From Methanosarcinales archaeon Methan_01 (GTDB lineage: Archaea > Halobacteriota > Methanosarcinia > Methanotrichales > Methanotrichaceae): a stretch of DNA of 54,776 nucleotides. Positions 8,445-17,506 of this stretch are shown here, one piece after another. The first letter of the stretch is position 1, and every line of letters starts with the position of its first letter. The notes under the pieces were generated by a model. The model was not told where the DNA came from. It made no database searches and saw only the letters and a program-made list of their open reading frames with translations. The stretch lies in NCBI GenBank assembly GCA_001602645.1, contig LUYE01000016.1:1-54776 (forward strand), in the 5' to 3' direction. A program made the translations under genes and the position numbers.

Positions 8445-10352
8445 TTGTCTGTTGAGGAAGTGCTCCTTGAGCTCAAGCGGAGGGTACAGACCAAACTGCC
8501 TCCGAACATAAACGTCACCGGCATAGAATTCGAGGGCCCCGAGCTGGTAATATACACCGACGACCCGAGAAGGCTGGCGGACGATGGAGAGATAGTCCGA
8601 TCCCTAGCAAAAGATCTGAGAAAGAGGGTGGTGGTGAGGCCGGACCTGAAGGTCCTGGCAGACCCGGAGGGAGCGGTCAAGAAGATCCAACAGGTGGTCC
8701 CCCCCGAGGCGGGGCTGACCAACTACTACTTCGACAGCGAGACCGGGGAGGTGGTGATCGAGGCGGAGAAGCCGGGGCTCGTGATCGGTCGGCACGGTGC
8801 CACCCTCAGGGAGATCACAAAGCTGATCGGCTGGACCCCGAAGGTGGTGAGGACGCCGCCGGTCCGGTCCGCCACCATCGCCAACACCAAAGAGTACCTC
8901 CGGTCCGTCCAATCCGAGAGGAAGGAGATCCTCAAGACGATCGGCAGGAGGATCCACCGGGATGTCGCCTCGAAGGATCAGTGGGTGAGGATAACTACCC
9001 TCGGCGGGTGTCGGGAGGTCGGCAGGAGCTGCATGCTCCTCTCGACCCCTGAGTCGAAGATCATCGTCGACTGCGGCGTAAACGTCGGCTCCGACGACAG
9101 TGCGACGCCGTACCTATACGTACCCGAGGTATACCCCTTAAACCAGATCGACGCCGTCGTCCTCACCCACGCCCACCTGGACCACGCCGGCCTCGTCCCG
9201 ATGCTCTACAAGTACGGCTATGAGGGGCCGATCTACTGCACCCCCCCCACCAGGGACCTATTTGTCCTCCTCCAGCTCGACTACATCGACATCGCCGGAC
9301 GCGAGGGGAAGAGGATGCCCTACGAGTCGGCGATGATCCGGGAGGCTCTTAAGCATACCATCACCCTGAACTACGGCGACGTCACCGACATAGCCCCCGA
9401 TACGAAGCTCACCATGCACAACGCCGGCCACATCCTCGGCTCTGCCATCTGCCACTTCCACGTGGGAGACGGCCTCTACAACGTCGCCTTCACCGGGGAC
9501 TTCAAGTTCGAGAAGACGAGGCTCTTCGACCCCGCCGTCCACTCCTTCCCGAGGCTGGAGACCCTGGTGACGGAGGCGACCTACGGCGGATCGAACAGCA
9601 CCCAGCCCTCTCGGAAGGAAGCCGAGGTGAGGCTCCTGAAGGTCGTCCGGGATACCATAAAGCGGGGCGGAAAGGTGATCATCCCCGCCTTCGCCGTCGG
9701 CAGAAGCCAGGAGGTGATGATAGCCCTGGAGGAGGCTATCAGGAAGAAGTCCCTCGACGAGATCAGCGTCTACCTCGACGGGATGATCTACGAGGCGACG
9801 GCGATCCATACATCGTATCCCGAGTACCTGAACAACGAGCTCAGGGACCTGATCTTCCACAAGGGGATCAACCCCTTCCTCTCGGAGTGCTTCGTCCAGG
9901 TGGAGACCTCAAACCAGAGGGCGAAGATCGTGGAGGGCGACCCCTGCGTCGTCCTGGCGACGAGTGGGATGATGAATGGCGGGCCGATCCTGGAGTACCT
10001 GAAGGCCCTCGGCCCCGACGAGCGGAATACCCTGGTGATCGTCGGCTACCAGGCGGAGGGGACCCTCGGCCGCCGGATCCAGAAGGGGTGGAACGAGGTC
10101 CCCCTCTCCGCCGAGGGGAGGACCCAGACCGTCAAGATCAACCTGGAGGTGGTCACCGTCGACGGCTTCTCCGGCCACTCGGACCGAAACCAGCTGATGG
10201 ACTACATCAGGAGGGTCTACCCCAAACCCTCGAGGGTGATCACAAACCACGGCGACGAGGCGAACTGCCTCGACCTCGCGAGCTCCATCTACAAGAAACA
10301 CAGGATACCGACGATGGCGCCGATGAACCTGGAGACGGTGAGGCTCGTCTGA
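8445..10352 (+). CDS. fttA: aCPSF1/FttA, KH-domain metallo-beta-lactamase ribonuclease and termination factor
   Basis: A 635-residue archaeal CPSF1 orthologue, a beta-CASP nuclease that cleaves nascent RNA at U-rich sites and terminates transcription. Residues about 1-145 hold two KH-like modules, with [15 protein letters not shown] in the second. The metallo-beta-lactamase domain shows [10 protein letters not shown] at about 243-252, followed by FTGDFKFE and the beta-CASP insert. The C-terminal [13 protein letters not shown] carries further metal ligands. The start is TTG at 8445; no in-frame ATG precedes the conserved LLELKRRVQ region. Length and layout are normal. Confidence 0.95.
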   Translation: MSVEEVLLELKRRVQTKLPPNINVTGIEFEGPELVIYTDDPRRLADDGEIVRSLAKDLRKRVVVRPDLKVLADPEGAVKKIQQVVPPEAGLTNYYFDSETGEVVIEAEKPGLVIGRHGATLREITKLIGWTPKVVRTPPVRSATIANTKEYLRSVQSERKEILKTIGRRIHRDVASKDQWVRITTLGGCREVGRSCMLLSTPESKIIVDCGVNVGSDDSATPYLYVPEVYPLNQIDAVVLTHAHLDHAGLVPMLYKYGYEGPIYCTPPTRDLFVLLQLDYIDIAGREGKRMPYESAMIREALKHTITLNYGDVTDIAPDTKLTMHNAGHILGSAICHFHVGDGLYNVAFTGDFKFEKTRLFDPAVHSFPRLETLVTEATYGGSNSTQPSRKEAEVRLLKVVRDTIKRGGKVIIPAFAVGRSQEVMIALEEAIRKKSLDEISVYLDGMIYEATAIHTSYPEYLNNELRDLIFHKGINPFLSECFVQVETSNQRAKIVEGDPCVVLATSGMMNGGPILEYLKALGPDERNTLVIVGYQAEGTLGRRIQKGWNEVPLSAEGRTQTVKINLEVVTVDGFSGHSDRNQLMDYIRRVYPKPSRVITNHGDEANCLDLASSIYKKHRIPTMAPMNLETVRLV

Positions 10353-10363
10353 TCCGGGCTGGA

Positions 10364-10424
10364 GGGGGCTTTTAGGCCCCGGGGGCCGGGGGATGGGGCG
10401 GCCCCATCCCTCCGCCGCCTTTTG
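10364..10424 (+). terminator. Stem-loops downstream of fttA, ahead of the regulator gene
   Basis: Two adjacent inverted repeats lie in the 156-base gap: GGGGGCTTTTAGGCCCC (10364-10380) and GGATGGGGC-G-GCCCCATCC (10391-10409). A short T run (CCTTTTGATG) follows at 10419. They could form terminator hairpins for fttA. The second, nearly uninterrupted repeat could instead be an operator for the regulator starting at 10509. Confidence 0.45.
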
Positions 10425-10508
10425 ATGACGAATCCGGCATTTTGGGCGACGGGTTCCTCAAAAGATTTATCAAATTTGAGCGCCAATGGGCGGACGAGGT
10501 TTTGTGCG

Positions 10509-11024
10509 ATGGGAAAGAGAACTCGGATCATCAACGATCCCTCAGATCTGGTTCCTCTGCTCCTGGCTTTCGGTTCAGAAGTTCACAAACGGGTCTTCGA
10601 AGAGCTCTGCGAGGATTGGCGGACGGAGGCGGAGCTCTCGGAGCTCATGAGCGACGAGAGGGGGGTTCATAGGAGCCTCGAGCTTCTGAAGAAGAGCGGC
10701 CTCGTGGAGACGAAGTGGAAGATGCCGAAGCCCGGGGAGAGCCCGGAGAAGGAGTACCATTCCAGCTACTCCCGGGTCCAGGCGAACTTCGTATGCCCCC
10801 TGGAGGATCTGAGCGAGCTTATATACATCACCTCGATGTCGGATGATGAGCTCCGGGATACGACCGAGAGGATCCGAGAGATCGTCGCCAACGGCAACAC
10901 CTCCCTCTCCAACCTGTCTCGAGAGCTGAATCTCAGCCAGGCCTTCATAAGAGGGGCTGCCAAACGGGCGGAGGGGCTCGCCGTCAGAGGCCAGAGGATC
11001 GAGCTCTCCAAGGATGAGGGTTGA
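10509..11024 (+). CDS. ArsR-like winged-helix transcriptional regulator
   Basis: A 171-residue protein with two putative winged-helix regions: LVPLLLAFGSEVHKRVFEEL leading into an HTH ending HRSLELLKKSGLVE, and LSNLSRELNLSQAFIRGAAK at the C-terminus. This resembles archaeal ArsR-type regulators. The start at ATG 10509 is chosen over upstream in-frame codons because TATA-like GATTTATCAAA lies near 10465. It is directly followed (3 bases) by a second regulator, so the two are probably co-expressed. No ligand-binding cysteines are obvious; the target genes are unknown. Confidence 0.78.
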   Translation: MGKRTRIINDPSDLVPLLLAFGSEVHKRVFEELCEDWRTEAELSELMSDERGVHRSLELLKKSGLVETKWKMPKPGESPEKEYHSSYSRVQANFVCPLEDLSELIYITSMSDDELRDTTERIREIVANGNTSLSNLSRELNLSQAFIRGAAKRAEGLAVRGQRIELSKDEG

Positions 11025-11027
11025 AGA

Positions 11028-11816
11028 ATGGTAGACGTTCTACAGAGCAAGAGGGACAGCTCGCGGTTTCAGATCCTGGTGGAGATCGCCGCCAACCAGC
11101 CGAACGTCCGGCAGAAGGAGGTGGCGGAGAGGCTCGGCGTCACCCCCCAGGCGATCTCCGAGTACATCAAGGACCTGGTTGCCGACGGGCTTGTCGTATC
11201 CGACGGGAGGATGAGGTACCGGATCACGAAAGAGGGGGTGGAGATGCTCCTGGAGAGCGCCGCCGAGCTGAAACGGTACGCGAGATACGTCATGGAGGAG
11301 ATCATAAGCCACGTCTCCGTCTGGGGAGCCATCGCCGACCTCGACCTCGAGGAGGGGGAGACCGTCTCCCTGGAGATGAGGGGCGGCCTCCTCTACGCCG
11401 GCAGGAAGGAGGGGGTCGAGGCGAGCGGGGTGACCATCGCCGAGGCCCGGGCCGGGGAGGACGTGGGGGTCTCAAACCTCAAGGGGCTGATCAGCCTCAA
11501 GGAGGGGACGGTCACCGTCTGCAAGGTCCCCCGGGTCCAGATGGGCGGCTCCCGGAAGGTGGACCTCGCGGCCCTCTCCAGGATCGTCCTCGCCAGCGAG
11601 ATGGTGGGGGCCCTGGGGATAGAGTCCCTCGTCGCCCTCAGGAAGGTCGGCCGGGATCCGGACGTCTTCTTCGGGGCTAAGGAGTCGGCGGTGGAGTCGG
11701 CCTTCCACGGGGTATCCTCGGTGATCGTCTGCGTCGACGAGCAGGTTCCAAACCTCATGGGGAGGCTCGAGGGCGAGGGGCTGAAGTACGAGCTCGTCGA
11801 CCTCACCGCCTCCTGA
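11028..11816 (+). CDS. MarR/HTH-type transcriptional regulator with C-terminal effector domain
   Basis: A 262-residue protein. Residues about 10-65 form a winged HTH (QKEVAERLGVTPQAISEYIK, then DGLVVSDGRMRYRITKEG). Residues about 95-262 are an alpha/beta domain with a TVTVCKVPRVQMGG strand that may bind a small ligand. This architecture occurs in a family of predicted archaeal regulators whose ligands are unknown. It sits between the 10509 regulator and a Ski2-like helicase (10 bases downstream), so regulation of RNA or DNA processing is possible, but that is inference. Confidence 0.78.
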   Translation: MVDVLQSKRDSSRFQILVEIAANQPNVRQKEVAERLGVTPQAISEYIKDLVADGLVVSDGRMRYRITKEGVEMLLESAAELKRYARYVMEEIISHVSVWGAIADLDLEEGETVSLEMRGGLLYAGRKEGVEASGVTIAEARAGEDVGVSNLKGLISLKEGTVTVCKVPRVQMGGSRKVDLAALSRIVLASEMVGALGIESLVALRKVGRDPDVFFGAKESAVESAFHGVSSVIVCVDEQVPNLMGRLEGEGLKYELVDLTAS

Positions 11817-11826
11817 TCGGGTCGAG

Positions 11827-14265
11827 ATGCCGATCGAGGTTCTGGCGAGGGCAGATAAGGCCCGAGTCCTCATCCTCCCCCTCCGGGGCGGTGAACCCCT
11901 CTTCGAGGGGCAACTCCGCCTCCAGGATACTCCGAAGGGCCCCCGCCCCAAGAAGTTTCTCATAAACAAGGACGGGGACGAGAGGTACCTCCAGCCCGAA
12001 GACCTGGTCAGGCTCCTCCGGAAGGCGGGGAAGACCTACATCGCCCGGGGCGACCCCTCCCTGGAGGCGAAGTTCGTCGAGTTTCTCGACGCGTTTCAGA
12101 TCCCTCACCGGAAGGTATCGATCTGTCAGCATTGCCTCTCGGAGAAGAGGAGGTTCACCCCCCTGGACAACAAGGCCGTCAGGCACAAGGGCAGCCTGAT
12201 CTGCGAGCGGTGCGCCCTGGAGGAGCTCCAGCGGGAGGCCGACTTCCGACACCTCGGCCGGGCGGCGAAGGTCCACATGGCCCGGGTCCTCCTCAAGAGG
12301 AGGGACCTCGACGACGTCCTCGGCCTCCTGGCCCTCGATAGGCTCGAGGCCGACCTGACGAAGTTCGACGAGATCCCGGCCGAGAGGGAGGAGGACCCGA
12401 TGGCCGTCGAGGCCCTCGACCTCCCTCCCGAGCTGAAGAGCTTTCTTTTGCGAAGGACCAAGGCCCTCCTCCCGGTCCAGGCGAAGGCGATCCGGCAGGG
12501 GCTCCTGGAGGGAAGAAGCCTCCTGGTCGTCTCGGCCACCGCCACCGGCAAGAGCCTCGTGGGGGAGATGGCGGGGATCAAAAACTTCCTGCAAGGAAGG
12601 GGGAAGCTCCTCTTCCTCGTCCCCCTGGTGGCCCTCGCAAACCAGAAGTACGACCAGCTCTCCCTCTATCGGGACCTGGGGGCCAGGGCTGCCATCCGGG
12701 TCGGCGTCTCCAGGATCAAGCTCGGAAAGGCGAAGAGGATGAACCAGGACCTCAACTCGGAGATCATCGTCGGGACCTACGAGGGGGTGGACAAGCTCCT
12801 CCGGACCGGCAGGGGCCTGGGGAAGGTGGGGACCGTCGTCATCGACGAGGTCCACATGCTGGAGGAGAAGGAACGGGGCCACAGGCTATCGGGGCTGATC
12901 GCAAGGCTCAGGTTCTCCTACCCCGCCGCTCAGTTCATCTACCTCTCGGCGACCGTCGGAAATCCCGCCGCCCTGGCGGTCCAGCTCGGCTCCGACCTCG
13001 TCGACTACCAGGTGAGGCCCGTCGCCATCGAGCGCCACCTGATCTTCGCAGAATTCCGGGAGAAGAGGGGGCTTTTGAGACGGCTCGTCAAGGAGGCGGC
13101 GTCCAAGACCTCCTCGACGGGGTACAAAGGCCAGACGATAATCTTCACCAACTCGCGGAAGAACTGCAACAGCCTTGCCACGGCGATACCCAACTCCGCC
13201 GCCTACCACGCCGGGATGCAGTACGACCAGAGGCGCAAGGTGGAGGCCCTCTTCGGCAGCGGCGGGATCGACGCCGTGGTGACGACGGCGGCCCTGGCCG
13301 CCGGCGTCGACTTTCCCGCCTCCCAGGTGATCTTCGACTCCCTCGCCATGGGGATCGAGTGGCTCAGCGTCCACGAGTTCAACCAGATGCTCGGAAGGGC
13401 CGGCAGGCCCGGCTACCACGACCGGGGGATCGTCTACCTCCTCCCCGAGCCGGGGAAGAAGTACCAGGGCGGGAAGGGCGAGTCGGAGGATGAGGTGGCC
13501 CTCCGCCTCCTCCGGGGAGAGATGGAGGACGTCCTCCCCGAGTACGGGGAGGAGGAGCAGCAGGAGGAGGTCCTGGCCAACGCCGGCGTGGCGAGGAACA
13601 GGGAAGAGCTCCTCCAGCTCCACAGGCTGACGATCGGCCTCGACGACCTGGGATCGAGCCTCGCCTCCCTGGAGGAGGCGGGCCTCGTCCGAGGGATCTC
13701 CCCCACCCGAATCGGCGGGGCGGCGGCCGCCCACTTCCTCACCCCAGAAGAGGTACGGGTGGTGAGAAAGGGGCTCGCCGAGGATAGAGGGGCCCTGGAG
13801 ATGGCCGTCGACCTGGATAAGTTCACAGACCTCTACCTCAAAGCCGCAGAGCGGATATCGGCGACCCTCAGGATGCAGGTCTCCTCGAGGGCCCTCCACG
13901 GCTCGGTGATGGATCTCTTGAGCAGCGAGGACCTGTCCAAGCTCGACCCGAAGCTGAGGGAGGAGCTGATGAACCTCGCAAAAGACTTCACCCGATGCGG
14001 CTGCCGGGACTCCCCCTACTGCGGCTGCCCCGAGAGGGGGGTCTCCCTCAAGATCCTGGAGCTCCGGGCCGAAGGGATGAGCCCGAGCCGGATCGTCCAG
14101 GAGTTCACCGACTCTTACGGGGTCTACGCCTACACCGGCGACCTGATAAACTACCTGGACGCGGTCGTTCGCCGCCTGGAGGCGATCGAGGAGATGGCCC
14201 GGGTCCTGGGAAAGAGGGGGACGGCGGCGGAGGCGAAGCTCCTCCGGGAGAGGATCGAGGGCTGA
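11827..14265 (+). CDS. Ski2-like DEAD/DEAH helicase (archaeal, DUF5814-type N-terminus)
   Basis: An 812-residue superfamily 2 helicase. The N-terminal 215 residues contain a CxxC pair (ICQHCLSEK and CERCALEEL), probably a zinc site, as in the archaeal DUF5814 helicases. Motif I is SATATGKSL (about residue 239), motif II is VIDEVHML (about 338) and motif III is LSATVGN. Motif VI lies in FNQMLGRAGRPGYHDRG. A C-terminal CGCRDSPYCGCPERG may bind a second metal, followed by a helical tail. It is related to Hel308/Ski2 enzymes. The gene closes a three-gene run with two regulators. Confidence 0.88.
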   Translation: MPIEVLARADKARVLILPLRGGEPLFEGQLRLQDTPKGPRPKKFLINKDGDERYLQPEDLVRLLRKAGKTYIARGDPSLEAKFVEFLDAFQIPHRKVSICQHCLSEKRRFTPLDNKAVRHKGSLICERCALEELQREADFRHLGRAAKVHMARVLLKRRDLDDVLGLLALDRLEADLTKFDEIPAEREEDPMAVEALDLPPELKSFLLRRTKALLPVQAKAIRQGLLEGRSLLVVSATATGKSLVGEMAGIKNFLQGRGKLLFLVPLVALANQKYDQLSLYRDLGARAAIRVGVSRIKLGKAKRMNQDLNSEIIVGTYEGVDKLLRTGRGLGKVGTVVIDEVHMLEEKERGHRLSGLIARLRFSYPAAQFIYLSATVGNPAALAVQLGSDLVDYQVRPVAIERHLIFAEFREKRGLLRRLVKEAASKTSSTGYKGQTIIFTNSRKNCNSLATAIPNSAAYHAGMQYDQRRKVEALFGSGGIDAVVTTAALAAGVDFPASQVIFDSLAMGIEWLSVHEFNQMLGRAGRPGYHDRGIVYLLPEPGKKYQGGKGESEDEVALRLLRGEMEDVLPEYGEEEQQEEVLANAGVARNREELLQLHRLTIGLDDLGSSLASLEEAGLVRGISPTRIGGAAAAHFLTPEEVRVVRKGLAEDRGALEMAVDLDKFTDLYLKAAERISATLRMQVSSRALHGSVMDLLSSEDLSKLDPKLREELMNLAKDFTRCGCRDSPYCGCPERGVSLKILELRAEGMSPSRIVQEFTDSYGVYAYTGDLINYLDAVVRRLEAIEEMARVLGKRGTAAEAKLLRERIEG

Positions 14266-14272
14266 GACGAAG

Positions 14273-14560
14273 GATCCTATCCTCAGCATCGGCAAAGCCC
14301 ATCACCTCGACCGGCTCCCGAATCCGGGATGGCAGATGACCTCCTACCCGGGGCCGACGGCAACGCCGCCGTCTCAGGCCAAGGAGGGGATATCCATAGA
14401 CGGCCCTGTGATCACGAGGATGGCGGTCTACCCCGACTTCTTCCGCTATTAGTGGAGGCTTATCCAGACATGCCAGCTGCGGCCTGGAAGGCTACCACGC
14501 CATAGCCGTCTTCGGCTACAACAAGACGGACGAAGATGGGGAGATGAAGATCTTCCGGAG
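14273..14560 (+). pseudogene. Remnant of a papain-family (C1A) cysteine protease
   Basis: This stretch has no intact gene, but its plus-strand frames read like the C-terminal half of a C1A protease. One frame gives TSYPGPTATPPSQ, then DGPVITRMAVYPDFFRY and a stop at 14450. About 25 bases further, in another frame, GLEGYHAIAVFGYN appears, which is the block around the catalytic histidine. The normal order in secreted archaeal papain-like proteins is the same. The catalytic cysteine half is absent. At least one frameshift and one stop mark it as decayed. It borders the surface-protein island. Confidence 0.6.
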
Positions 14561-14673
14561 ATCTCCATCCATCGGCGGAGGGCCCCCTGGAAGGCCCCCA
14601 GGCTCTGGAGCCCATCTTTGAGCCTCGCCCGCGATTATATAAAGACAGTCTGAAAGGATTCTGGTGATCATTC

Positions 14674-15210
14674 TCACAGAAGGTAGTCTATCGACACCTC
14701 AGCCCCGTCCAGATCGTAGCCGATAACCTCCACCACCAGTGATCCCTCCTCCTCGACGACGGAGACTTCGAGCCCCTCCGAGGCGGTGACGGCCGACGGC
14801 GTCGCCTCTTTGGGGAGATAGAAGGCCAGATGGCACTCCTCCCACCAGCCGTCAGCCTCAAATTCGAGGGTCGTCACCCCATCTCGGATCGACGTCAGGG
14901 CGTCGCTCAGGGCGTAGAGCTCCCCGAGATCCTCGTCGTACTCGACCTCGGAGCCCGCGAGGAAGGCGAGGTCGTCGAGGCTATCGGCCTTCAGGTAGCC
15001 GACGATCAGGGCCCTTCCTCCATCGTCGATATATGCGTCCAGAAGGATGCTCCCAAAAGCCGATCCAGCCTCGCTGCCACCTCCGGCGACCGCCTCGTCT
15101 CGCCCCGAGGCCGGGGCGAGGGCGAGGAGGATCAAGAGGGCGATCAATGGGAACGATCCGCCGGCCGAGCCCCAGCGTCCGGGGCGGTCTCTGAGATCTC
15201 TTCCGATCAA
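14674..15210 (-). CDS. Secreted protein: free-standing copy of the extracytoplasmic sensor domain
   Basis: A 178-residue predicted secreted protein. Residues about 19-35 (FPLIALLILLALAPASG) form a signal-peptide core behind an Arg-rich start. Residues about 50-178 are clearly homologous to the sensor domain of the regulator at 16289-17326: both share a GY.K...LAFL.GS pattern, a YDE...LYA..ALT pattern, FYL, EGL and VVE..GYD in order. Here there is no membrane anchor and no HTH. The start is TTG at 15210, following GAGGGG. It is 12 bases after the upstream gene on the same strand, hence an operon of two. Confidence 0.75.
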   Translation of the reverse strand: MIGRDLRDRPGRWGSAGGSFPLIALLILLALAPASGRDEAVAGGGSEAGSAFGSILLDAYIDDGGRALIVGYLKADSLDDLAFLAGSEVEYDEDLGELYALSDALTSIRDGVTTLEFEADGWWEECHLAFYLPKEATPSAVTASEGLEVSVVEEEGSLVVEVIGYDLDGAEVSIDYLL

Positions 15211-15222
15211 CTCGAAGACCCC

Positions 15223-16164
15223 TCAGATCCCTAAGGCCGGGGGAAGAGGCCGATCCAAACCCCCTCCAACCATGGCCGGGCCGCATCCCCATCCAGGCCC
15301 TCCGAAGAGCCCCGGGGAGGAGGGAGAGAGGCCCAGGTCCAGGAGGATCAGATCGAGGGGGTCTGGCCGCCGGGGGCCGAGGTGAGAGAACGGTCCGCCG
15401 ACCGAGCTCCGGGCTGCTGCGACCGGGTCCCACCCGGGGCCTCCGGGTGCCAGCCCCCATCCGGAGGTAATGCCCGCCAGGGGGCATCCCTCCATCCCTA
15501 CCCCTGCACCGATGGAGGGGTCCAGGATGACGGCGTAGCTTCCGGCATAGGGGCCGCTGAAGACCAGGAGGCTTCCGACGCTGATCTCCGATCCGTTCTG
15601 CTGGAGGATCTCGACGGTGAGCTTGCCCACCATCTCCGGCCCCGACCCGGGGGAGGGGATCGCCCCCCATCCCCCCGCCGGCACCATCAGGTCCGCCTCC
15701 AGGGTGGTCGTCCCCCCCTCCAAGGTGACGTTGAGGCGGTCGAGGAGGTAGGGGGCCCGGCCGAGGCGGAGGTTCCCCCGGTAGCTGTAGGCCCCGTCCT
15801 CCCCCTCGATCTCCTCCTTGATCTCTCCCAGGGTCCGGTTCTCTCCCAGGAGCCTCCGGACCCGGGATGGGTCGACGCCTCTCACCCTTTCGACCTGCAG
15901 CCTCACAGGCAGAGCCTCGTCTTCAGAACTGAAGGCAAACCCCACCTCCGAGATGAAGATCGATATCAGTATCCCAGGTCCGTCCCCGTGGCAGCCGATC
16001 CCGGCGATCTGGTATGCTACGGGACAAGGGCCCCCCTCCCTCAGCCCGTCCCCGATGCATGCCGGGGCGTCGAATGTCAGGGGCTCTCCCGCTCCAATAA
16101 CGCCCCCTAGGATCAGGGCCGCCACTCCCAGCCAGAGGCCCCTCCGGATCGGATGGCCCGTCAA
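15223..16164 (-). CDS. Secreted protein of unknown function
   Basis: A 313-residue protein that I do not recognise. Residues 1-25 are a signal peptide (RRGLWLGVAALILGGVIGAG). Cysteines in PACIGDG, GPCPVAY and IGCHGDG near the mature N-terminus may form disulfides or bind metal. The middle part is rich in beta strands (GKLTVEILQQNGSEISV). The last 100 residues are Gly/Pro-rich with little structure and may be a wall-spanning or degenerate tail. The TTG start at 16164 has GAGGTGATGAC directly upstream. It precedes the free sensor-domain gene in the same operon. Confidence 0.65.
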   Translation of the reverse strand: MTGHPIRRGLWLGVAALILGGVIGAGEPLTFDAPACIGDGLREGGPCPVAYQIAGIGCHGDGPGILISIFISEVGFAFSSEDEALPVRLQVERVRGVDPSRVRRLLGENRTLGEIKEEIEGEDGAYSYRGNLRLGRAPYLLDRLNVTLEGGTTTLEADLMVPAGGWGAIPSPGSGPEMVGKLTVEILQQNGSEISVGSLLVFSGPYAGSYAVILDPSIGAGVGMEGCPLAGITSGWGLAPGGPGWDPVAAARSSVGGPFSHLGPRRPDPLDLILLDLGLSPSSPGLFGGPGWGCGPAMVGGGLDRPLPPALGI

Positions 16165-16288
16165 GTCATCACCTCTTCCAGACTCTCAAAACCTCGCCGT
16201 CCCCGATTTGGGGGTACTTCTGACCCGGCCACCCCGCAGAATTGGGGGCGTCCGGCAGGGATATCCGACCACCATGCCTCCACCGCCG

Positions 16289-17326
16289 TCATCTCCCCCC
16301 CCAGTTTAGCCGCTCGGAGAGCTCGATGACGTTGGTCCTTCCCCGTTCCTTCTTCGTCACGATATTTCTCCTCTCAAGAGAGACTATGATCCCGGTTAGG
16401 GAGGATTTGGGGATCCCCGTCTCGTACCTGATATCCGCCTGAGTCATCTTCCCCTCGTGCTTTATGAGAGCCTCCAAGACCGACCTTTCCCTCTCGGTGA
16501 GGGTATCCATCACCGCCACCATCTCCGCCGAGATCGAGGCGGCGATGGTGGCCTCGGGGGCAGGAAAGGCTGCCTCGACGGGGCCCGAAGATTGGAGGGG
16601 GGCTTCCTCCGAAACCATCTGATCTTGCTCATCCTCGGCCTCCGGGAGCCCGAAGACCGGGGCCGCCGTCTCGGATTCAAAAGCCACCTCATCCGCTGGA
16701 GGCGAGGCTGCCTCCTTACGCCCTCGGACCATGACCGCGGCGACGATCAAGAGGGCGACGAGGAGGCCCCCCCCCAGGAGGAGGGAGAGGCTGGAGGGTT
16801 TCGGCGTCGGGAGGGCCGCAGCCTCTGCTTCGGCGCCTGAGACCGGCTGGCGGTACATGACGGCGGCCCCGGGATTCGTCACGTCGTAGCCGTGGAACTC
16901 CACCACAAAGGAGTCGCTAGAGGAGGAGACGAGGTAGTCGAGCCCCTCGGTCCCGGAGATGTTGGTGAGCTGGACGTTCTCTGATAGATAGAAGGTGACG
17001 TGATACTCGCCGTAGCTCCCTTCAGCGGATAGCCGGATCTCCCAGTCGTCCCCGCTCTTTTTGGTGAGGGCGTTGGTCACCGCGTAGAGCTGGAGGGCGC
17101 CCTCGTCGTACTGGTAATCGGAGCCGTTGAGAAAGGCGAGGCCAGCGATGCTCTTCGCATATCCGGTGACCAGTGCCTTCCCGGCGTCGTCGGCATATAT
17201 GTCCAGGACGAGACCCCCCACTTCGTCGATCTCGGCCCCTGATGCGAGAAAGGCCGGGCTGATAAGGACTGCGGCGACTGCGAAGAGGGTCAGAGTCCAT
17301 CGGCAGAGGCTGTACTTCTCCGTCAT
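16289..17326 (-). CDS. Membrane-anchored winged-helix regulator with extracytoplasmic sensor domain
   Basis: A 345-residue one-component signalling protein. Residues 1-31 are a signal peptide or first helix, and about 32-165 are an outside beta-rich domain. Residues about 180-201 are a membrane helix (LLLGGGLLVALLIVAAVMV), followed by an acidic Ala/Pro-rich cytoplasmic linker. Residues about 275-340 are a winged HTH with LTERERSVLEALIKHEGKMT and GIPKSSLTGIIVSLERR. The order outside sensor, helix, inside DNA-binding domain resembles the DUF7345/DUF7343-type archaeal regulators. ATG 17326 is chosen because GAAGGAGATCG precedes it; the open frame extends further but without signal-peptide logic. 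It is divergent from the surface protein at 17507. Confidence 0.8.
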   Translation of the reverse strand: MTEKYSLCRWTLTLFAVAAVLISPAFLASGAEIDEVGGLVLDIYADDAGKALVTGYAKSIAGLAFLNGSDYQYDEGALQLYAVTNALTKKSGDDWEIRLSAEGSYGEYHVTFYLSENVQLTNISGTEGLDYLVSSSSDSFVVEFHGYDVTNPGAAVMYRQPVSGAEAEAAALPTPKPSSLSLLLGGGLLVALLIVAAVMVRGRKEAASPPADEVAFESETAAPVFGLPEAEDEQDQMVSEEAPLQSSGPVEAAFPAPEATIAASISAEMVAVMDTLTERERSVLEALIKHEGKMTQADIRYETGIPKSSLTGIIVSLERRNIVTKKERGRTNVIELSERLNWGGR

Positions 17327-17364
17327 CGATCTCCTTCGGCAACCCCGGTTCTGACCGGAGGTTG

Positions 17365-17400
17365 GTGGTCGAATATATTTAAGATTTGGGCATATAGAAT
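17365..17400. promoter_or_regulatory. Divergent promoter between the anchored regulator and the surface protein
   Basis: An AT-rich island (GAATATATTTAAGATTTG, about 17372-17389, then GCATATAG) in a 180-base intergenic gap. Read on the minus strand, CTTAAATATATTC is a good TATA box about 45-55 bases before the regulator start at 17326. On the plus strand GCATATAGAATT could serve the 17507 gene with a longer leader. The regulator's own operator may be here, but I see no clear inverted repeat. Confidence 0.5.
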
Positions 17401-17506
17401 TCAATGAAAAGGGCACCCCAGGCGATGATGAGACGCCCGGGATGCGAGACGAACCTCGGCCCTCCTCATAGACGCATAATTGATAAACGATCAGGTTCAA
17501 CTAGAG

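Noticed and set aside
11803-14295. Long minus-strand frames opposite the helicase (359 and 469 codons)
   Set aside because: Antisense shadows of helicase codons; no motifs and biased composition.
15223-15560. Frameshift in the C-terminal tail of the 15223 secreted protein
   Set aside because: The Gly/Pro-rich tail looked odd, but no alternative frame restored a membrane helix or a known domain, so I kept the open frame as it is.
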